From positions 7,380,501-7,444,500 of the forward strand of contig JAGTTD010000001.1 of NCBI GenBank assembly GCA_018398585.1: a stretch of 64,000 bases of DNA, written 5' to 3'. Position 1 is the stretch's first letter, and the number at the start of each line of letters is the position of its first letter. The notes beneath the pieces were generated by a model. It was given only the letters and a program-made list of their open reading frames with translations, was not told where the DNA came from and made no database searches. Of the stretch, positions 33,100-43,489 are shown one piece after another. A program made the translations under genes and the position numbers. This DNA is from Simmondsia chinensis (taxonomy: Eukaryota; Streptophyta; Magnoliopsida; Caryophyllales; Simmondsiaceae).

Positions 33100-34510
33100 C
33101 CACAATCAAGGTGGTACAAGAGCCCACTTGGTTTTCTCAAGCAATTAAGAACCCTCAATGGCAAGATGCGATGGCTAAGAAGTTCAATGTCCTTTTACAA
33201 AATCATACATGGGATTTTGTTCCTCCTGCTTTGAATCAAAATGTAGTTGGTAGCACATGGAAAGACAAAGTCAAGTATAAGGCGGATGGTTCAGTTAAAC
33301 AATTTAAGGTTCGACTCATAGCTCAGGGTTTTCATCAATGTGAAGGCATAGACTATTTTGAGACTTGTAGTTCTGTAGTTAAACCCCCAACTGTTAGATT
33401 TATACTCTCCTTAGCCGTAACCTACAAGTGGCCCATTAGACAACTCAATGTCAAAAACATGTTTTCACATGGATATCTTACTTAGGAAGTCTACATGAAA
33501 CAACCCAAAGGCTTTGTTCACCCTAAGTTCCCCAATCATGTATGTCGTCTCTGTAACGCACTTTATGGGCTTAAACAGGCTCCTTGGGCTTAGTTTCATT
33601 GATTTTAGACTTTTTTCCGTAGCTAAGGATTTCATTGTAGCTCAGTTGATCCACCAATTTTCATTTTTCGTTCTCCCACAACTTTCCTTTGTCTTCTTCT
33701 CTATGTTGATGATATTATTTTAACTGGCTCTAATTCAACGTTACTAATGTGATTCATCAACATACTTTCTCAACAATTTGTAATGAAAGACTTTGGTTAT
33801 ATTTACTATTTCCTTGGTATTGAGGCCAAACGCAGTGATCAGGGTCTCTTTTTAACTCAGTATAAATACACCATTGGTCTTTTACTCAAACATAATATGC
33901 TTGACTCTAAACATGTTCAAACTCCTCGACCAATTTGGGTCCAACTTTCTGAAATCGATGGAGGATTACTTACTGATCCTACTGAGTATTGTAGTATTGT
34001 CGGGGTTCTCCAGTATCTTACCATAGCTCAACCTAATATTTGTTATGTAGTTAAATGTATTACTCACTTTAAGCATGCTCTCAGGTCCCCTCATTGGCAA
34101 ATGGTTATACAGTTACTATGATACTTCAAGCTCACACCTGATCATGGTCTCAGCATCCAACCAAGCTCTTGCACCACTTTAAGCATGCTCTTTTCCTTGG
34201 ACCTAACCTTATATCATGGCGCGCCAAGAAACAACCTACTGTTGCTAAGTCTACCATCGAGTCAGAGTATAGGGCTGTGGCTAATGCTATTGCTGAACGT
34301 CACTAGCTTCGCTGTGTCATGAGAGATCTTGGTCGACGCCTATCAGGTCTTATTGTTCTTTACTGTGACAATGTTTCAACAACATATCTTGTAGCTAATT
34401 CAATCTCTAATGATCGCACCAAACATGTTGATGCTAATTATCATTATGTTCGTGAGAAGGTCCTTAAGGGTCATCTCCATGTTCAACATAAACCTAATAA
34501 CAACTAAGTT
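33100..34510 (+). pseudogene. copia RT and RNase H (decayed)
   Basis: RT motifs are spread over three frames: EPTWFSQAIKNPQWQDAM and KVRLIAQGFHQCEGIDY (33111-33485), [16 protein letters not shown] (33545-33585) and the region after the YVDD box (33700-33720). DFGYIYYFLGIE and TQYKYTIGLLLKHNM follow (33783-34121), then RNase H remnants with [11 protein letters not shown] (about 34230) and KHVDANYHYVREKV (34421-34465). Confidence 0.8.
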
Positions 34511-34577
34511 GCAAACATCTTCACCAAGGGTCTATCTCTAGTCGCTTCTGCACTCACAATGCCAATTTGCTGAACCT

Positions 34578-35090
34578 AGAGTTGTGAGAAAAGGGAACCA
34601 GTCACCAATACTCGAGGTGAGCACAGATGTCGGAAGTGATGCGAGAACCTACCTAAAAGATGAGAGGTCAATCGGAGCACGACCGGTAAGGGAGGAGGGG
34701 GTTTAGAAACCGATGGGGTCGTTGGAGAAGAAGGAGGGAGGCAAGAAGCCGGTGATTGTAGGTGTTGGGAGAATGACTTGTAGGTGTTGGGAGAATGACT
34801 TTCTCTCTGCCATTGGGAAACCCTAAACCAATTGGGAAGGAGGAAGAGAGGGCAGGAGGTGCCGCTAACTGGGGCGGAAATGGGGCGCTGTCGCGTAGGG
34901 TGAGGGTTTGAGAGTGAGGATGTCTATTTTTGGAGTTGGGGTTTCAGAATTGCTCCGATATTATGTGAAACCCAATATTTGTGTGACATATCTGAACAAG
35001 GTAACCTACAATTGTATATATAAATGTCAAATCTACAATAAGAAGATAATAATAGATAGACAAATGTATAAGATAATATGTCCTAATATG
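34578..35090 (-). mobile_element. inverted copy of the copia 5' end (gag start, PBS, LTR)
   Basis: This stretch is the reverse complement of about 26650-27172: the gag start (ACCGGTAAGGGAGG; CAATTGGGAAGGAGGAAG; AAACCCTAAACCAATTGGG), the PBS region (GCTCCGATATTATG) and LTR (AATAATAGATAGACAAATGT) all recur inverted. It directly follows the RNase H end of the plus-strand element. A 22-bp phrase (GTAGGTGTTGGGAGAATGACTT) is duplicated at 34756-34802. Confidence 0.8.
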
Positions 35091-35731
35091 TTCTCAACTT
35101 CATTCTCATTCTCTCTCTCTAAGTTCTCATGCCTTTTGCCATCAATTTTACAGTCATGTCATAAATTAATTGTGAATTATAACTACGTCACCCATGCTTG
35201 TTATAAATTGTTCTCGGGTTTTTGGCATCATATATTGCGGGGTTTATGGTATCACACAAATTATTTTTAAGGTCAGTGACATCTAAGAGGATCATGTGAG
35301 TTGGGGTGCAAAAAACTTAAACAAGTTGTATGTGTAGCCTATATCTGTATTATATTTCAATAATAAATTACTCTTTTTCTTTGCATTCAATCAGGTATCA
35401 TGAGTAGACAATCTTTACTTTAAAATTGTGTATTCCAACATGATATTTTACTCAAACCAATATCTCTACATTTTCACAAATTGGATATGCTTGAACTTGT
35501 CATTTTTCGATTGATTACTACAACTGTTTGAATTGAATTAGATTTTCAGATTTACGAGTATTACTTTTACATATAATTTTTGTTTTTCAAAAAAAATGGA
35601 AAAGTAGGAACTGTTGAACACATTTTCGGTCTCTTTATATAGAAAAGTTGTTAGCAAGTTTCAGTTCCTAATAATATTTTCAAATGAAAAGTTAAAAACA
35701 ACTGAAAATAGAAAGTAAAAATAAAAAATAA
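35091..35731. other. intergenic, AT-rich, no gene
   Basis: No recognised coding sequence. GAAAACAAAAATTG-like stretches near 35580-35720 recall the 26480-26610 region. Confidence 0.4.
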
Positions 35732-36975
35732 TGATGCAGCCCCGCCTTCGTATTTGGCGGATAGCTTGGCGGGAGGGTCTTGAGGGGCTGGCTAAGAGGG
35801 CTAGAAGGGAGACGCGCGGCAGAAGTCTGAGGAGTTAGAGTTTAACATTAATTAGGATAGCTTAGATTAGTTATTTATCTTTGTATATTTTAGTCTTTAT
35901 TCTAGTAAAATCACACGGATTACCAGATGAAGCACATGGATAATAATCTCAACCATCGATCTTAATTAGGGATTTAATTTAATGTTTGTATTAGTTTGAG
36001 CCTAGTTAGAAAAGTTTCTCTATTTAAAGAGGGGGATAGTTAGGGTTTTACTCATTCAAGTTCTTAGATTATTTTCAAGAGTTGTTAGTTCTTTTCATTC
36101 TCGGGTGTGAGATTTAGAATAAACTTTATTTTCCCCTTGTTTTATTATTTTCATACTTCGCTCCTACTCTTTGAAGCCAAATAGAGAGATTGCCCTATTT
36201 TAGAGCTCGGTACAAGTTTATGATAGGATAACTAATTTAGCGGCATAGGAGATATGCGCACCTGTATCTGTTTGTATGCCTGTGCATACACGCGATATGG
36301 GTTTAGTGGGTCAAACAGTGCCCCTTATCCTGGGGGGTGCAGGGCCATAGGCTGTTGATACTTTCAGCACATTCTGCACTGTCCGTCTTTCTCTCTTCTC
36401 TCTCCTCTCTTTTCTCTTCTCTCCTCTCTCTTCTCGCTTCTCTCTCTTTCCCTCTCTCCCTCTTGAATTCTCTCCCCCTTGCTCTTGACCTCCTCCTCTC
36501 TCTATACTTTCCGCTCTCTACTCCCCACGTGATCTACTTCTTATAGGTCTGCGCTGTGCAGCATGTAGGAGCTCCTCCCCTACATGCTTGTTTACCTTTA
36601 CTTTTATCCCTTCACGCTTACATACATAGATGCCTGGATTGATTTCGATGCTTTACATGCTCTTTTTACATGCTTTTTACATGCTCTATGTGCTCGTCTT
36701 ACATGCCCTTCTTTCTTTCTTTCAGGCTCTTCATAACTATCAAACTCTAAAGACCAGGTTGGGGGTCCTCGAAAACAGCCTCTCGTCAGGGTCTCACTCT
36801 GACGGGGTGAGGCTGCGTACATCCTACCCCCCCCCCCCCCCCCCCCCCGACCCTGCGCAAGTGAGAGCCACTGTGGCACTGGGACTGTTGTTGTTGTTTT
36901 ATTATGTTCATAATAAAATTAAAAGAGAAGGCCATTGAACCTTTCTGTTCCAAAATCCCACTTTTACGCGGTGCA
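35732..36975 (+). repeat. LTR-A (5' LTR, interrupted by a retroposon)
   Basis: Starts TGATGCAGCCCCGCC, ends CGCGGTGCA just before TTAG and the PBS. Bases 35732-36155 match 37813-38235; the end resumes at 36897 after the inserted retroposon. Confidence 0.85.
36156..36896 (+). mobile_element. 741-bp retroposon with RTE/SINE-type 3' tail inside LTR-A
   Basis: The insert is flanked by 15-bp duplications TTTTATTATTTTCAT (36141-36155) and TTTTATTATGTTCAT (36897-36911), one mismatch. The uninterrupted site is seen in LTR-B. It ends with the shared tail (CCAGGTTGGGGGTCCTCG, GGCTGCGTACATCCTA) and TTGTTGTTGT. The body holds a CT-rich tract (about 36390-36530), repeated TTACATGCT phrases (36650-36705) and a run of about 19 C (36830-36848). 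It may be a 5'-truncated RTE 3' UTR or a longer SINE; no ORF is recognised. Confidence 0.8.
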
Positions 36976-36980
36976 TTAGT

Positions 36981-36992
36981 TGGTATCAGAGC
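36981..36992 (+). other. tRNA-iMet PBS of the non-autonomous LTR element
   Basis: Exact TGGTATCAGAGC five bases after LTR-A. Confidence 0.93.
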
Positions 36993-37009
36993 TTAGAACG
37001 ACTTCTGAG

Positions 37010-37640
37010 ATGGGCCGTGAGCGACAGAGATACGCCGCCGTCAGAGATGTATATGAGTGTGACTTTCAATGGCAGACCGAAGGAGATTCGAGGAGGTGGA
37101 AAATATTCCGGCGAATCGAGCATTGGTTGATTCAACTGGGGACAAATTCCAAGCAGGGGCCGGGAACCCAGCGCCAACACCCACTAACATGGGGTGACGA
37201 GGAGGGTACGGACGAGCAACCTCAAAACCCACAGGTGAGGGGTGGCGAGGAAGAAACGGATGATGAACCCATCCACAACTTTTCTTCTCCACCGATTTTT
37301 GATGAGCTCAAGTATGATGAGGAGATACTTGAGGATATTGAGATCCTATCCCCAACACCATTGATAATCCCACTAAACCAACCTTCCCTATCATCCACAT
37401 GACACCACTGTTCGAACCAAAACTGACAACATTAACTCCGCCAAAAAAATTATCCACTCAACCCCCATCACGAGCACCAACTAATACAAGTCCACATCGA
37501 AGTGCTCTACTACAACCCAAAATAGATCACCTGGATTTTCTCCATTGCCATCACCAACCACCTTCAAGACTAAGCGGCCTAGTTCGAGGGTGGATTCTCT
37601 CCAACCCTAGGAGGATGATGCAGTCCACATCTTGGGTAGA
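37010..37640 (+). pseudogene. unrecognised ORF of the non-autonomous LTR family (plus copy)
   Basis: From ATG 37010 an open frame of 131 codons contains RRIEHWLIQLGTN, a linker rich in Gly/Glu/Asp, and PPIFDELKYDEEILEDIEI. A frameshift near 37400 leads to a second frame (37399-37662) with KLSTQPPSRAP and LSGLVRG. The minus copy at 38610-39119 has the same blocks in one frame, so the ancestral product was about 200 residues. I do not recognise a family. The position right after the PBS suggests a reduced gag-like protein, but no knuckle is seen. Acidic clusters and Pro/Ser/Thr-rich segments suggest a mostly disordered protein. Confidence 0.55.
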
Positions 37641-37812
37641 CGGGCTACAACCCATGCCCTAGTGGGCCGGGTCTACTATCTCGATTGGGTGAGCTTGGCA
37701 AGCTAGAGCTTGGTAGGAGGGAGAAAAGGCGTGAGGGGACGTAGCTTGGCTGAAATAACCCGTGTGATCCGTCGACGAATTCGAGGATGAATTCTCTCCA
37801 ACTCGGCGAGAA

Positions 37813-38276
37813 TGATGCAATCCCGCCTTCGTATTTTGCGGATAGCTTGGTGGGAGGGTCTTGGCGAGCTAGCTAAGATGGCAAGAAGGGAGACGCTTGG
37901 CAGAAGACTGAGGAGTTAGAGTTTAATATTAATTAGGATAGATTAGTTATTTATCTTTGTATATTTTAGTCTTTTATTTTAGTCACGCGGATTACCAGAT
38001 GAAGCACATGGATGACGATCTCAACTATTGATCTTAATTAGGGATTTAATTTAAAGTTTGTACTAGTTTGAGTCTAGCTAAGAAAGCTTCTCTATTTAAA
38101 GAAGGGGATAGTTAGGTTTTTATTCATTCCATTTCTTAGATTAGTTTAATGAGTTATTTGGTTCTTTTTACTAGTTATTTGGTTCTTTCTATTCTCAACT
38201 GTGAGACTTAGAATTGAATTCTATGTTTCCTCTTTATTTTATTGATTATTAATAAAATTAAAGGGAAGGTTGTTGA
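37813..38276 (+). repeat. LTR-B (3' LTR, end truncated)
   Basis: Starts TGATGCAATCCCGCC and follows LTR-A through the TTTATTTTATTGATTATTAATAAAATTAAAGGG region; it breaks off after GGTTGTTGAATCC. A phrase AGTTATTTGGTTCTTT is duplicated in it (about 38150-38190). Confidence 0.85.
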
Positions 38277-38306
38277 ATCCACATGAAGAACAACAAGTAC
38301 CGAGGG

Positions 38307-38318
38307 CTCTGATACCAA
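38307..38318 (-). other. inverted tRNA-iMet PBS next to LTR-C
   Basis: GCTCTGATACCA on the plus strand, that is TGGTATCAGAGC on the minus strand. It lies between LTR-B (plus) and LTR-C (minus), with about 30 bp of leader left of it. Confidence 0.9.
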
Positions 38319-38589
38319 CTGATGCAACGTGTAAAGTGGGAATTAGGGAAACGGGAAGGATTCAATAGCCTTTCCTTTAATTTTATTAATCACTAATAAA
38401 AATCAAGAGGAAACATAAATTCATTTCTAATTCTAGCACTTGAGAATAGAAAGAACAAAATAATTCATAAAATAATCTCTTCCCGAATGAACTCAAACTT
38501 CTATCTCAAATCGTATGGCTCCTCCCCGTCGTGTCCCTGCCATCTTGAACCTGTCAAATGCCCGTTAGTTGTTACTGGGCTGCATCATC
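38319..38589 (-). repeat. LTR-C
   Basis: On the minus strand it begins TGATGCAGCCC and ends CACGTTGCA. The last part (ATTCTCAAGTG...TAATAAAATTAAAGG) matches LTR-A and LTR-B; the first part is different, so it is a distinct subfamily. Confidence 0.75.
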
Positions 38590-38609
38590 CTTCATGACTT
38601 GGAGAGAAT

Positions 38610-39119
38610 TCACCCTTGAATTTGACCGGTTAATCTTGTTAGCAAGTGAAGATGTCCATGGGGAAAATCAATGGCTCCCAATTTGTGGCCCGAAGTTTTT
38701 TGATGTAGAGGTGCCTTAGGTGGTGGTTGTGATGACAGGTGGATGGATGATATTTTTTGTGGAGCTAATGATGGTAGTTGACGTTGTACCAACGGTAAAG
38801 CTGGTGTTGATGGATGCGGTGGAAGTGCAGTCGTTGGTGGTGGAATTAAGTCTACGATCTCAATATCTTTGATGTTCTCCTCATCATAGATGGGCTCATC
38901 AAAGATAGCTGAAGAAGATAAATCAACATATGACTCGTCATATGTGCTAAATATAGGCTCTGATATTGTTAGTGGTTGAAACGAATTTTGGAAACTCTCT
39001 TTGGTCTCGTCTTCAGCAACCGGTGTTAATAGGTGTTGGGGTTGGGTTCCCGGTTCAAGATCGAGATTTGCCCCTAGTTGAATCAAGCAATGCTCGATTT
39101 GCTTGAATTTCTCCTCCAA
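38610..39119 (-). CDS. unrecognised ORF of the non-autonomous LTR family (minus copy)
   Basis: An open frame of 169 codons starts MEEKFKQIEHCLIQLGAN, then has FDEPIYDEENIKDIEIVD near residue 75-90, a Pro-rich region and LLTRLTGQIQG at the end. It aligns with the plus copy at 37010-37640 in the same order. The plus copy starts further upstream, so the N-terminus of this copy (toward 39230) seems to be in another frame or lost. No known domain, signal peptide or membrane segment is visible. Its preservation in two diverged copies suggests it once mattered to the element. Function unknown. Confidence 0.5.
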   Translation of the reverse strand: MEEKFKQIEHCLIQLGANLDLEPGTQPQHLLTPVAEDETKESFQNSFQPLTISEPIFSTYDESYVDLSSSAIFDEPIYDEENIKDIEIVDLIPPPTTALPPHPSTPALPLVQRQLPSLAPQKISSIHLSSQPPPKAPLHQKTSGHKLGAIDFPHGHLHLLTRLTGQIQG

Positions 39120-39240
39120 TTCCTCTAACCTCCTATATCTCTACCGTTGATGATCACGATCGTAAACTTCTTCCACGGTGGCGTATCTCTGTCGCCCACG
39201 GGCTATCTCAGAAATCGTTCTGTGCTGTAATACCAACTGA

Positions 39241-39412
39241 TGTAGCGCGTAAAGTCGGAATTAGGGAAATGATAAGGATTCAACAACCTTCCTTTTAATT
39301 TTATTAATCACTAATAAAAATCAAGAGGAAACATAAATTCAATTTTAATTCTCACACTAGAGAATAGAAAGAATCAAATAACTTATAAAATACCGGCCAG
39401 TTGTGACTGGGT
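39241..39412 (-). repeat. LTR-D (internally deleted)
   Basis: Begins on the plus strand TGTAGCGCGTAAAGTCGG and follows LTR-C to ACTTATAAAAT, then jumps to GCCAGTTGTGACTGGG. The right end is approximate. Confidence 0.65.
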
Positions 39413-40317
39413 TCCTTTTTTATTTTAAATTTTTTTTTTTTTCATTTTCTATTCTAAGGTAGGCAAAGGTAAAAGATGGTGAGCATTAAAGAACCCTAGA
39501 TCTTATAAAAGTGGGGGATTATTTTAAGTGGCTATTATTTGCTAAGTGTCATGTGTGGTAAAAATATCGCAGAACAATAATATATTTGGAAAGGGGATTG
39601 AGATAACATTTGTTTTCAATAATTAGCAAAAAGATCGCACAACAAAAGCTAGCATTTTATAAAAGTAAAAATAACATAGTATTTATTATATATGCATTGA
39701 CTTTATCATAAGTGATAGAAATGTTAACATGAAAATCAAAAGACGATGTCGTAACTAGAAAGATGAAGCGATGGATGATTTATCTTCAGAGATGTGGCAC
39801 CGAAAAGATAATGTGGTAATCAAAAGTATGATGTGGCTTACTGGTGACAATGTCAATGCCATTTTTTCCATACTATGTTGCCCTTTATTTTCTTGCTTCA
39901 AAACATTTTGTCCTTCTTGTGCATATAGCAAACATTATGCCTTATTATTTTTCTCAAATATAATATCTTTTGGGGCATCTTTGCCTATCATATTTCGTCG
40001 GACATAACTCACTGAGTTTGCATGTGAGTTCACATATAAGGCAAAGAAAAATATACAAATAAATTCAAGTAAGATTCAATTCTAAAGTCAATTAGTAAAG
40101 AGCGTAGTGACTCACTGTGATTAGATGTAGATCCATGGCAGATGCACGTTGTTGGGGACTGGGATGCATGAATCCCGTACATCTATTCACATATAAATTC
40201 ATTACTAAATACACTTACAAATTTCTCAATTCTATGTTTACAAAATATATGCAAGAAAAGAAGTCAGACAACTAAACATGCAAATAAGAAGAATCAAGAG
40301 CAACTAACCATTGTTGA
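39413..40317. other. intergenic, no gene recognised
   Basis: AT-rich. The open frame 39771-40007 has no recognised similarity and no coding features. Confidence 0.4.
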
Positions 40318-40870
40318 TCTTGAGTATGGTGAAGACACGTGGAAATTGGGAAAACAATTAGGATTTTGTTTCCATGGTGTCGACTCTGTCACAGTGAAGA
40401 AGTTAGCAAAGCTAAATAAAAAAGCGACTACAGTGCGTTTTCTAATTTCTCAGCGGGAGGAAGAACAGTGGGTAAGTCTTTTAATAGTTTTGGTCATTTT
40501 TGTTTTGGGATTTTGAGTTGTATAGCCGTTTTGACAGGCAACTTTTTTGGTATGTGTCTTCGTTATATTTTGTCCCGTCTCGAAGGCTTAGCTTTCAAAT
40601 TGGGATTTCGTGTCTGTAGGTATTATTGTGTAGTGGGGTGTCTTTCTTGTTTTGACATCTCGTAGAATGGCTGTTTGTATGTCTATAGGAGTAGCCTTTT
40701 CGAGTTGTCCTAACTCCTGTCTTTAGGTATTTTGGTGTTGGAGTGTGGATGATAGACATTCTTCAACTAGGGTGTTTTAGTATTCTGGTTGTTTGTCTTC
40801 GAACCCTACCCTGCACTAATGTGGTTTTTAGACTTGTACTCTAATCATAGAAAAAATGCACTCAAATATA
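40318..40870 (+). mobile_element. L1-like LINE fragment (ORF1 end joined to 3' UTR)
   Basis: The start encodes EDTWKLGKQLGFCFHG, which resembles the Trp-x-x-Gly-Lys-x-Leu-Gly-Leu block near the C-terminus of plant L1 ORF1 and is repeated at 44245 and 45715. It runs within 150 bp into a GT-rich noncoding stretch. No ORF2 (endonuclease or RT) is present. The assignment to L1 rests on this motif and the style of the 3' ends, so it is tentative. Confidence 0.4.
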
Positions 40871-42219
40871 TCAACTCTGAGCATATTTAGTAATCCATTA
40901 TTCTGATGCCTCTGACCATCATCTCATAGAGGAGCATCTTTAGCTAGGGATCTTAACCTTATTATATATGAAATAACTTATATTATATAATTTTAACTAT
41001 AGAACCTAGTATACACATAGCATTGGTCTCTATATATTCCCATAACATCACTCAAAATCTAACAATAAAAACAAAGGTCGTAGAGAGATGAAGAACATGA
41101 AAGGAGAGGTTGTTCTGAGCATTTCAGCAGAGGAAGCATGGAAAATGCATAGGGATAACAGTATTATCAGCCAAATTGACCCTCAAATGCTTGCTTGTGC
41201 TTCCTACTTGCAAGGCGATGGCAGCCCGGGAAGTCTTCGACTTTTCAAGCTCGGCCCTGGTAAGGTTTTTTCTTTTTTGATAAGTATGGGGTGGAGAATA
41301 TCCTTAAAAAAATACATAATGTCTTTCTAGATAAGCAACATAAATGCAACGAAAATACAAGAGCCTCTAAGTGGAGGTTTAATTGCGCATCATGAACAAA
41401 GTGAGGCTCACGTTGACCCTTGCTTTAATGATGGTCAACAAACAAGCTTGGCTCCAATAAGGTTCCGTTCAATTTTTTTTTTAAGCAAGTGGGCTTGGGC
41501 TTGACCTAATTAATTTGGCCTCTTGTTTTGGAGCTTTAAGATCTTTTTCTTTATAATTGATGCATAATGTTGATCCACCATATAGAGTCAAAATAATGAG
41601 TGACAACAAAATAATTATATAAAAAGAATTGATCATAAATCCAAATCTTTGAGAACTCTTAGATGATTTAGAGTCCTAAGCGACAAGCACTCATTTTAGA
41701 CCCCAAGAACCATGACTCTACAGTGTTATGGTTGTTTGGATATAAAAACATAGGAACTCTTCGAGTGGTCAGGCTCAATTAAAGTTTACCCTACAGTTAC
41801 AACCTTGTATACAGATGAAGTATAGAGACAGGCTCTCGCTCATACAAACAGGGCTGCAAGATATAATACTACTGTTGCTTCGTTAAGTTTTTGAATTATA
41901 GGTTTTTGTTGTTGCCTTTCCCATCCAAATAAGCTTATGCAAATATGAAATTTATGTGTATAGATCGATATATAAAATTTATGAAGTCATAGAATTTCTA
42001 GATTTTGGGTTTCTTTCTGTTTATATCCCAAGTAGGATATATTTTGCAACATGAAAAACTACTAATGTAATTTAAGCCTGATTTATTTTGATAAAAAATA
42101 TGTCTTATTTCTATTTCTTCATGTATAGCCTCATATCAACACACACTAATTTATTTCAAAGGTAATTATATATAAATAACACTAGAAAATATGAATAGAT
42201 ATATATTTAGGTGTGTTGT

Positions 42220-42960
42220 CAAAAAGTTTTTTTTTTTTTTTTTTAAAATGAAACCATCTAAATTACGTTGCAGCTTCAAAAGACCACCTAAATTTTCTAA
42301 TTTTTTTTTAATTTCTCACCTAAGCTTCCAAAATTTTTAAATGTCACATTTTAATGTGTTGCCGTTAACATTTATTAATTTTTGTTGAGTTGACATTTAA
42401 AAAAAGGAAATAAGTTAAAAAATAGAATTTATATTTAAAATAATTTTAAAATATAATAAATATTTACATAGTATTTTAAATATTTAAGTATGCATTATAA
42501 ATATTTTTTAAGTTAGAAATATTATATAGTACAAATATTAGAAAGATATTGTGAATATTTAAAATATTTTTTAAAGTTTTAATATTTCTTTAAATATTTC
42601 AAATATTTTATAAATGTGTTAAATAATTTTAAAAATCTTCTAGAATTTTAAAATTATTTAAAATGTAAAATTTGAAGTTTTTGAATACTTTGTTAAAACC
42701 CACATTAGACAAAACTAACGGAAGTTAACGAGTAGGTAAATTTTTAAGATTACACATATAGTTGTTGGGAATCGATCTTTAAATTTTATTAGCATCCTTA
42801 AAATATCAGGGTTAGGCCACGTTAATGGTCCAAAAGATAGTGTTCCTAATTTTTTCTTTTTTTTTTTTTTTTGATAATTGAAATTTGAGAACAAGTTCAA
42901 AAATAGGTGCCAAGCACTAGCGCCAAACAAAACAAAAGCCAAAAAATAGTGTTCCTAATA
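42220..42960. other. AT-rich stretch with homopolymers in the MLP intron
   Basis: Poly-T runs at about 42226-42243 and 42857-42872; the second is followed by GATAATTG, which can mark the reversed 3' end of a plant L1 insertion. The middle (42400-42680) is nearly all A/T with ATATTT-like repeats. No gene seen. Confidence 0.4.
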
Positions 42961-43489
42961 TTTCTTGATGTGGACTCATTGAAGACTGTTAATATATACA
43001 AACATTTTGTTTCTTGACCATCACATATCATTTTATTTGTACTTGTTTGCAATGATTTCTTTTCCTTCTTCATACGTTACATCAACAATATTCTTAGCTA
43101 AGCTCGAAGGAGAAACAAGGAATTTGAACTTGCCATATGAATTTTTGCAATGGTTTTACCACTAAATTGTGGTTTCATCGAAATTAAGGAATTTTTTTCT
43201 TACCAGCCTTTTAATTCAAAATTTATATTACGCTTTTCAATAGCAAAACCGTACGTGAGACCGTGAGTTATACAAAGTGGTATGAAGGTAGATTTGGAGT
43301 CAAGGTGACACATATGTGTTAATATAAATTCCTTATGACATTTAAATTTGTTTAAGAAGCTGATATGATGATAAAAGAGGAGGAGTAGTTCCAAGAATGG
43401 TTAGATATAATAGAGAAACGGTCAGAAAATGAGTTATGTCAATCAAGAAGAACATGATTAGGTATATACAGAATGCTAACCCAAGGATG

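Larger units (their letters stand above)
26650..34577 (+). mobile_element. Ty1/copia retrotransposon with short LTR (Ale/Retrofit-like), decayed and split
   Basis: From a putative LTR (26650-26801) and PBS (26818-26829) it runs through gag (about 26900-27925), is interrupted by a gag-only element (27926-31020), and continues with a Gly-rich gag end (31040-31270), protease (YPDSGAFNHIT near 31448-31485), integrase zinc finger (31738-32022), RT (33111-33720) and RNase H (33783-34510). Many frameshifts and stops break every domain. Its 3' end does not reach an LTR; it joins an inverted copy of its own gag start at about 34578. Confidence 0.8.
35732..38276 (+). mobile_element. non-autonomous LTR retrotransposon, plus-strand copy
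   Basis: Two related LTRs (35732-36975 and 37813-38276) flank about 840 bp that contains a PBS (36981-36992) and an ORF not matching pol. The 5' LTR is lengthened by a 741-bp retroposon and is about 490 bp without it. The 3' LTR lacks its last part: it stops near 38276 where an inverted PBS and leader begin. A tract ending GGCGAGAA precedes the 3' LTR. Without protease, RT or integrase it must be moved in trans. Confidence 0.8.
38319..39412 (-). mobile_element. non-autonomous LTR retrotransposon, minus-strand copy
   Basis: LTR-D (about 39241-39412) and LTR-C (about 38319-38589) flank a minus-strand ORF (38610-39119). A degraded PBS (GCTGTAATACCA, about 39224-39235) lies beside LTR-D. LTR-C has its own PBS on the other side (38307-38318), so it once also served as the 5' LTR of a further copy, now cut by LTR-B. 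Shared-LTR tandem copies or a fold-back rearrangement are both possible. Confidence 0.75.

Noticed and set aside
36604..36938. ORFs on both strands around the C19 run
   Set aside because: Part of the 741-bp retroposon; low complexity and mutually overlapping.
39771..40007. 78-codon Cys-rich ORF
   Set aside because: No similarity, no second exon, AT-rich surroundings.
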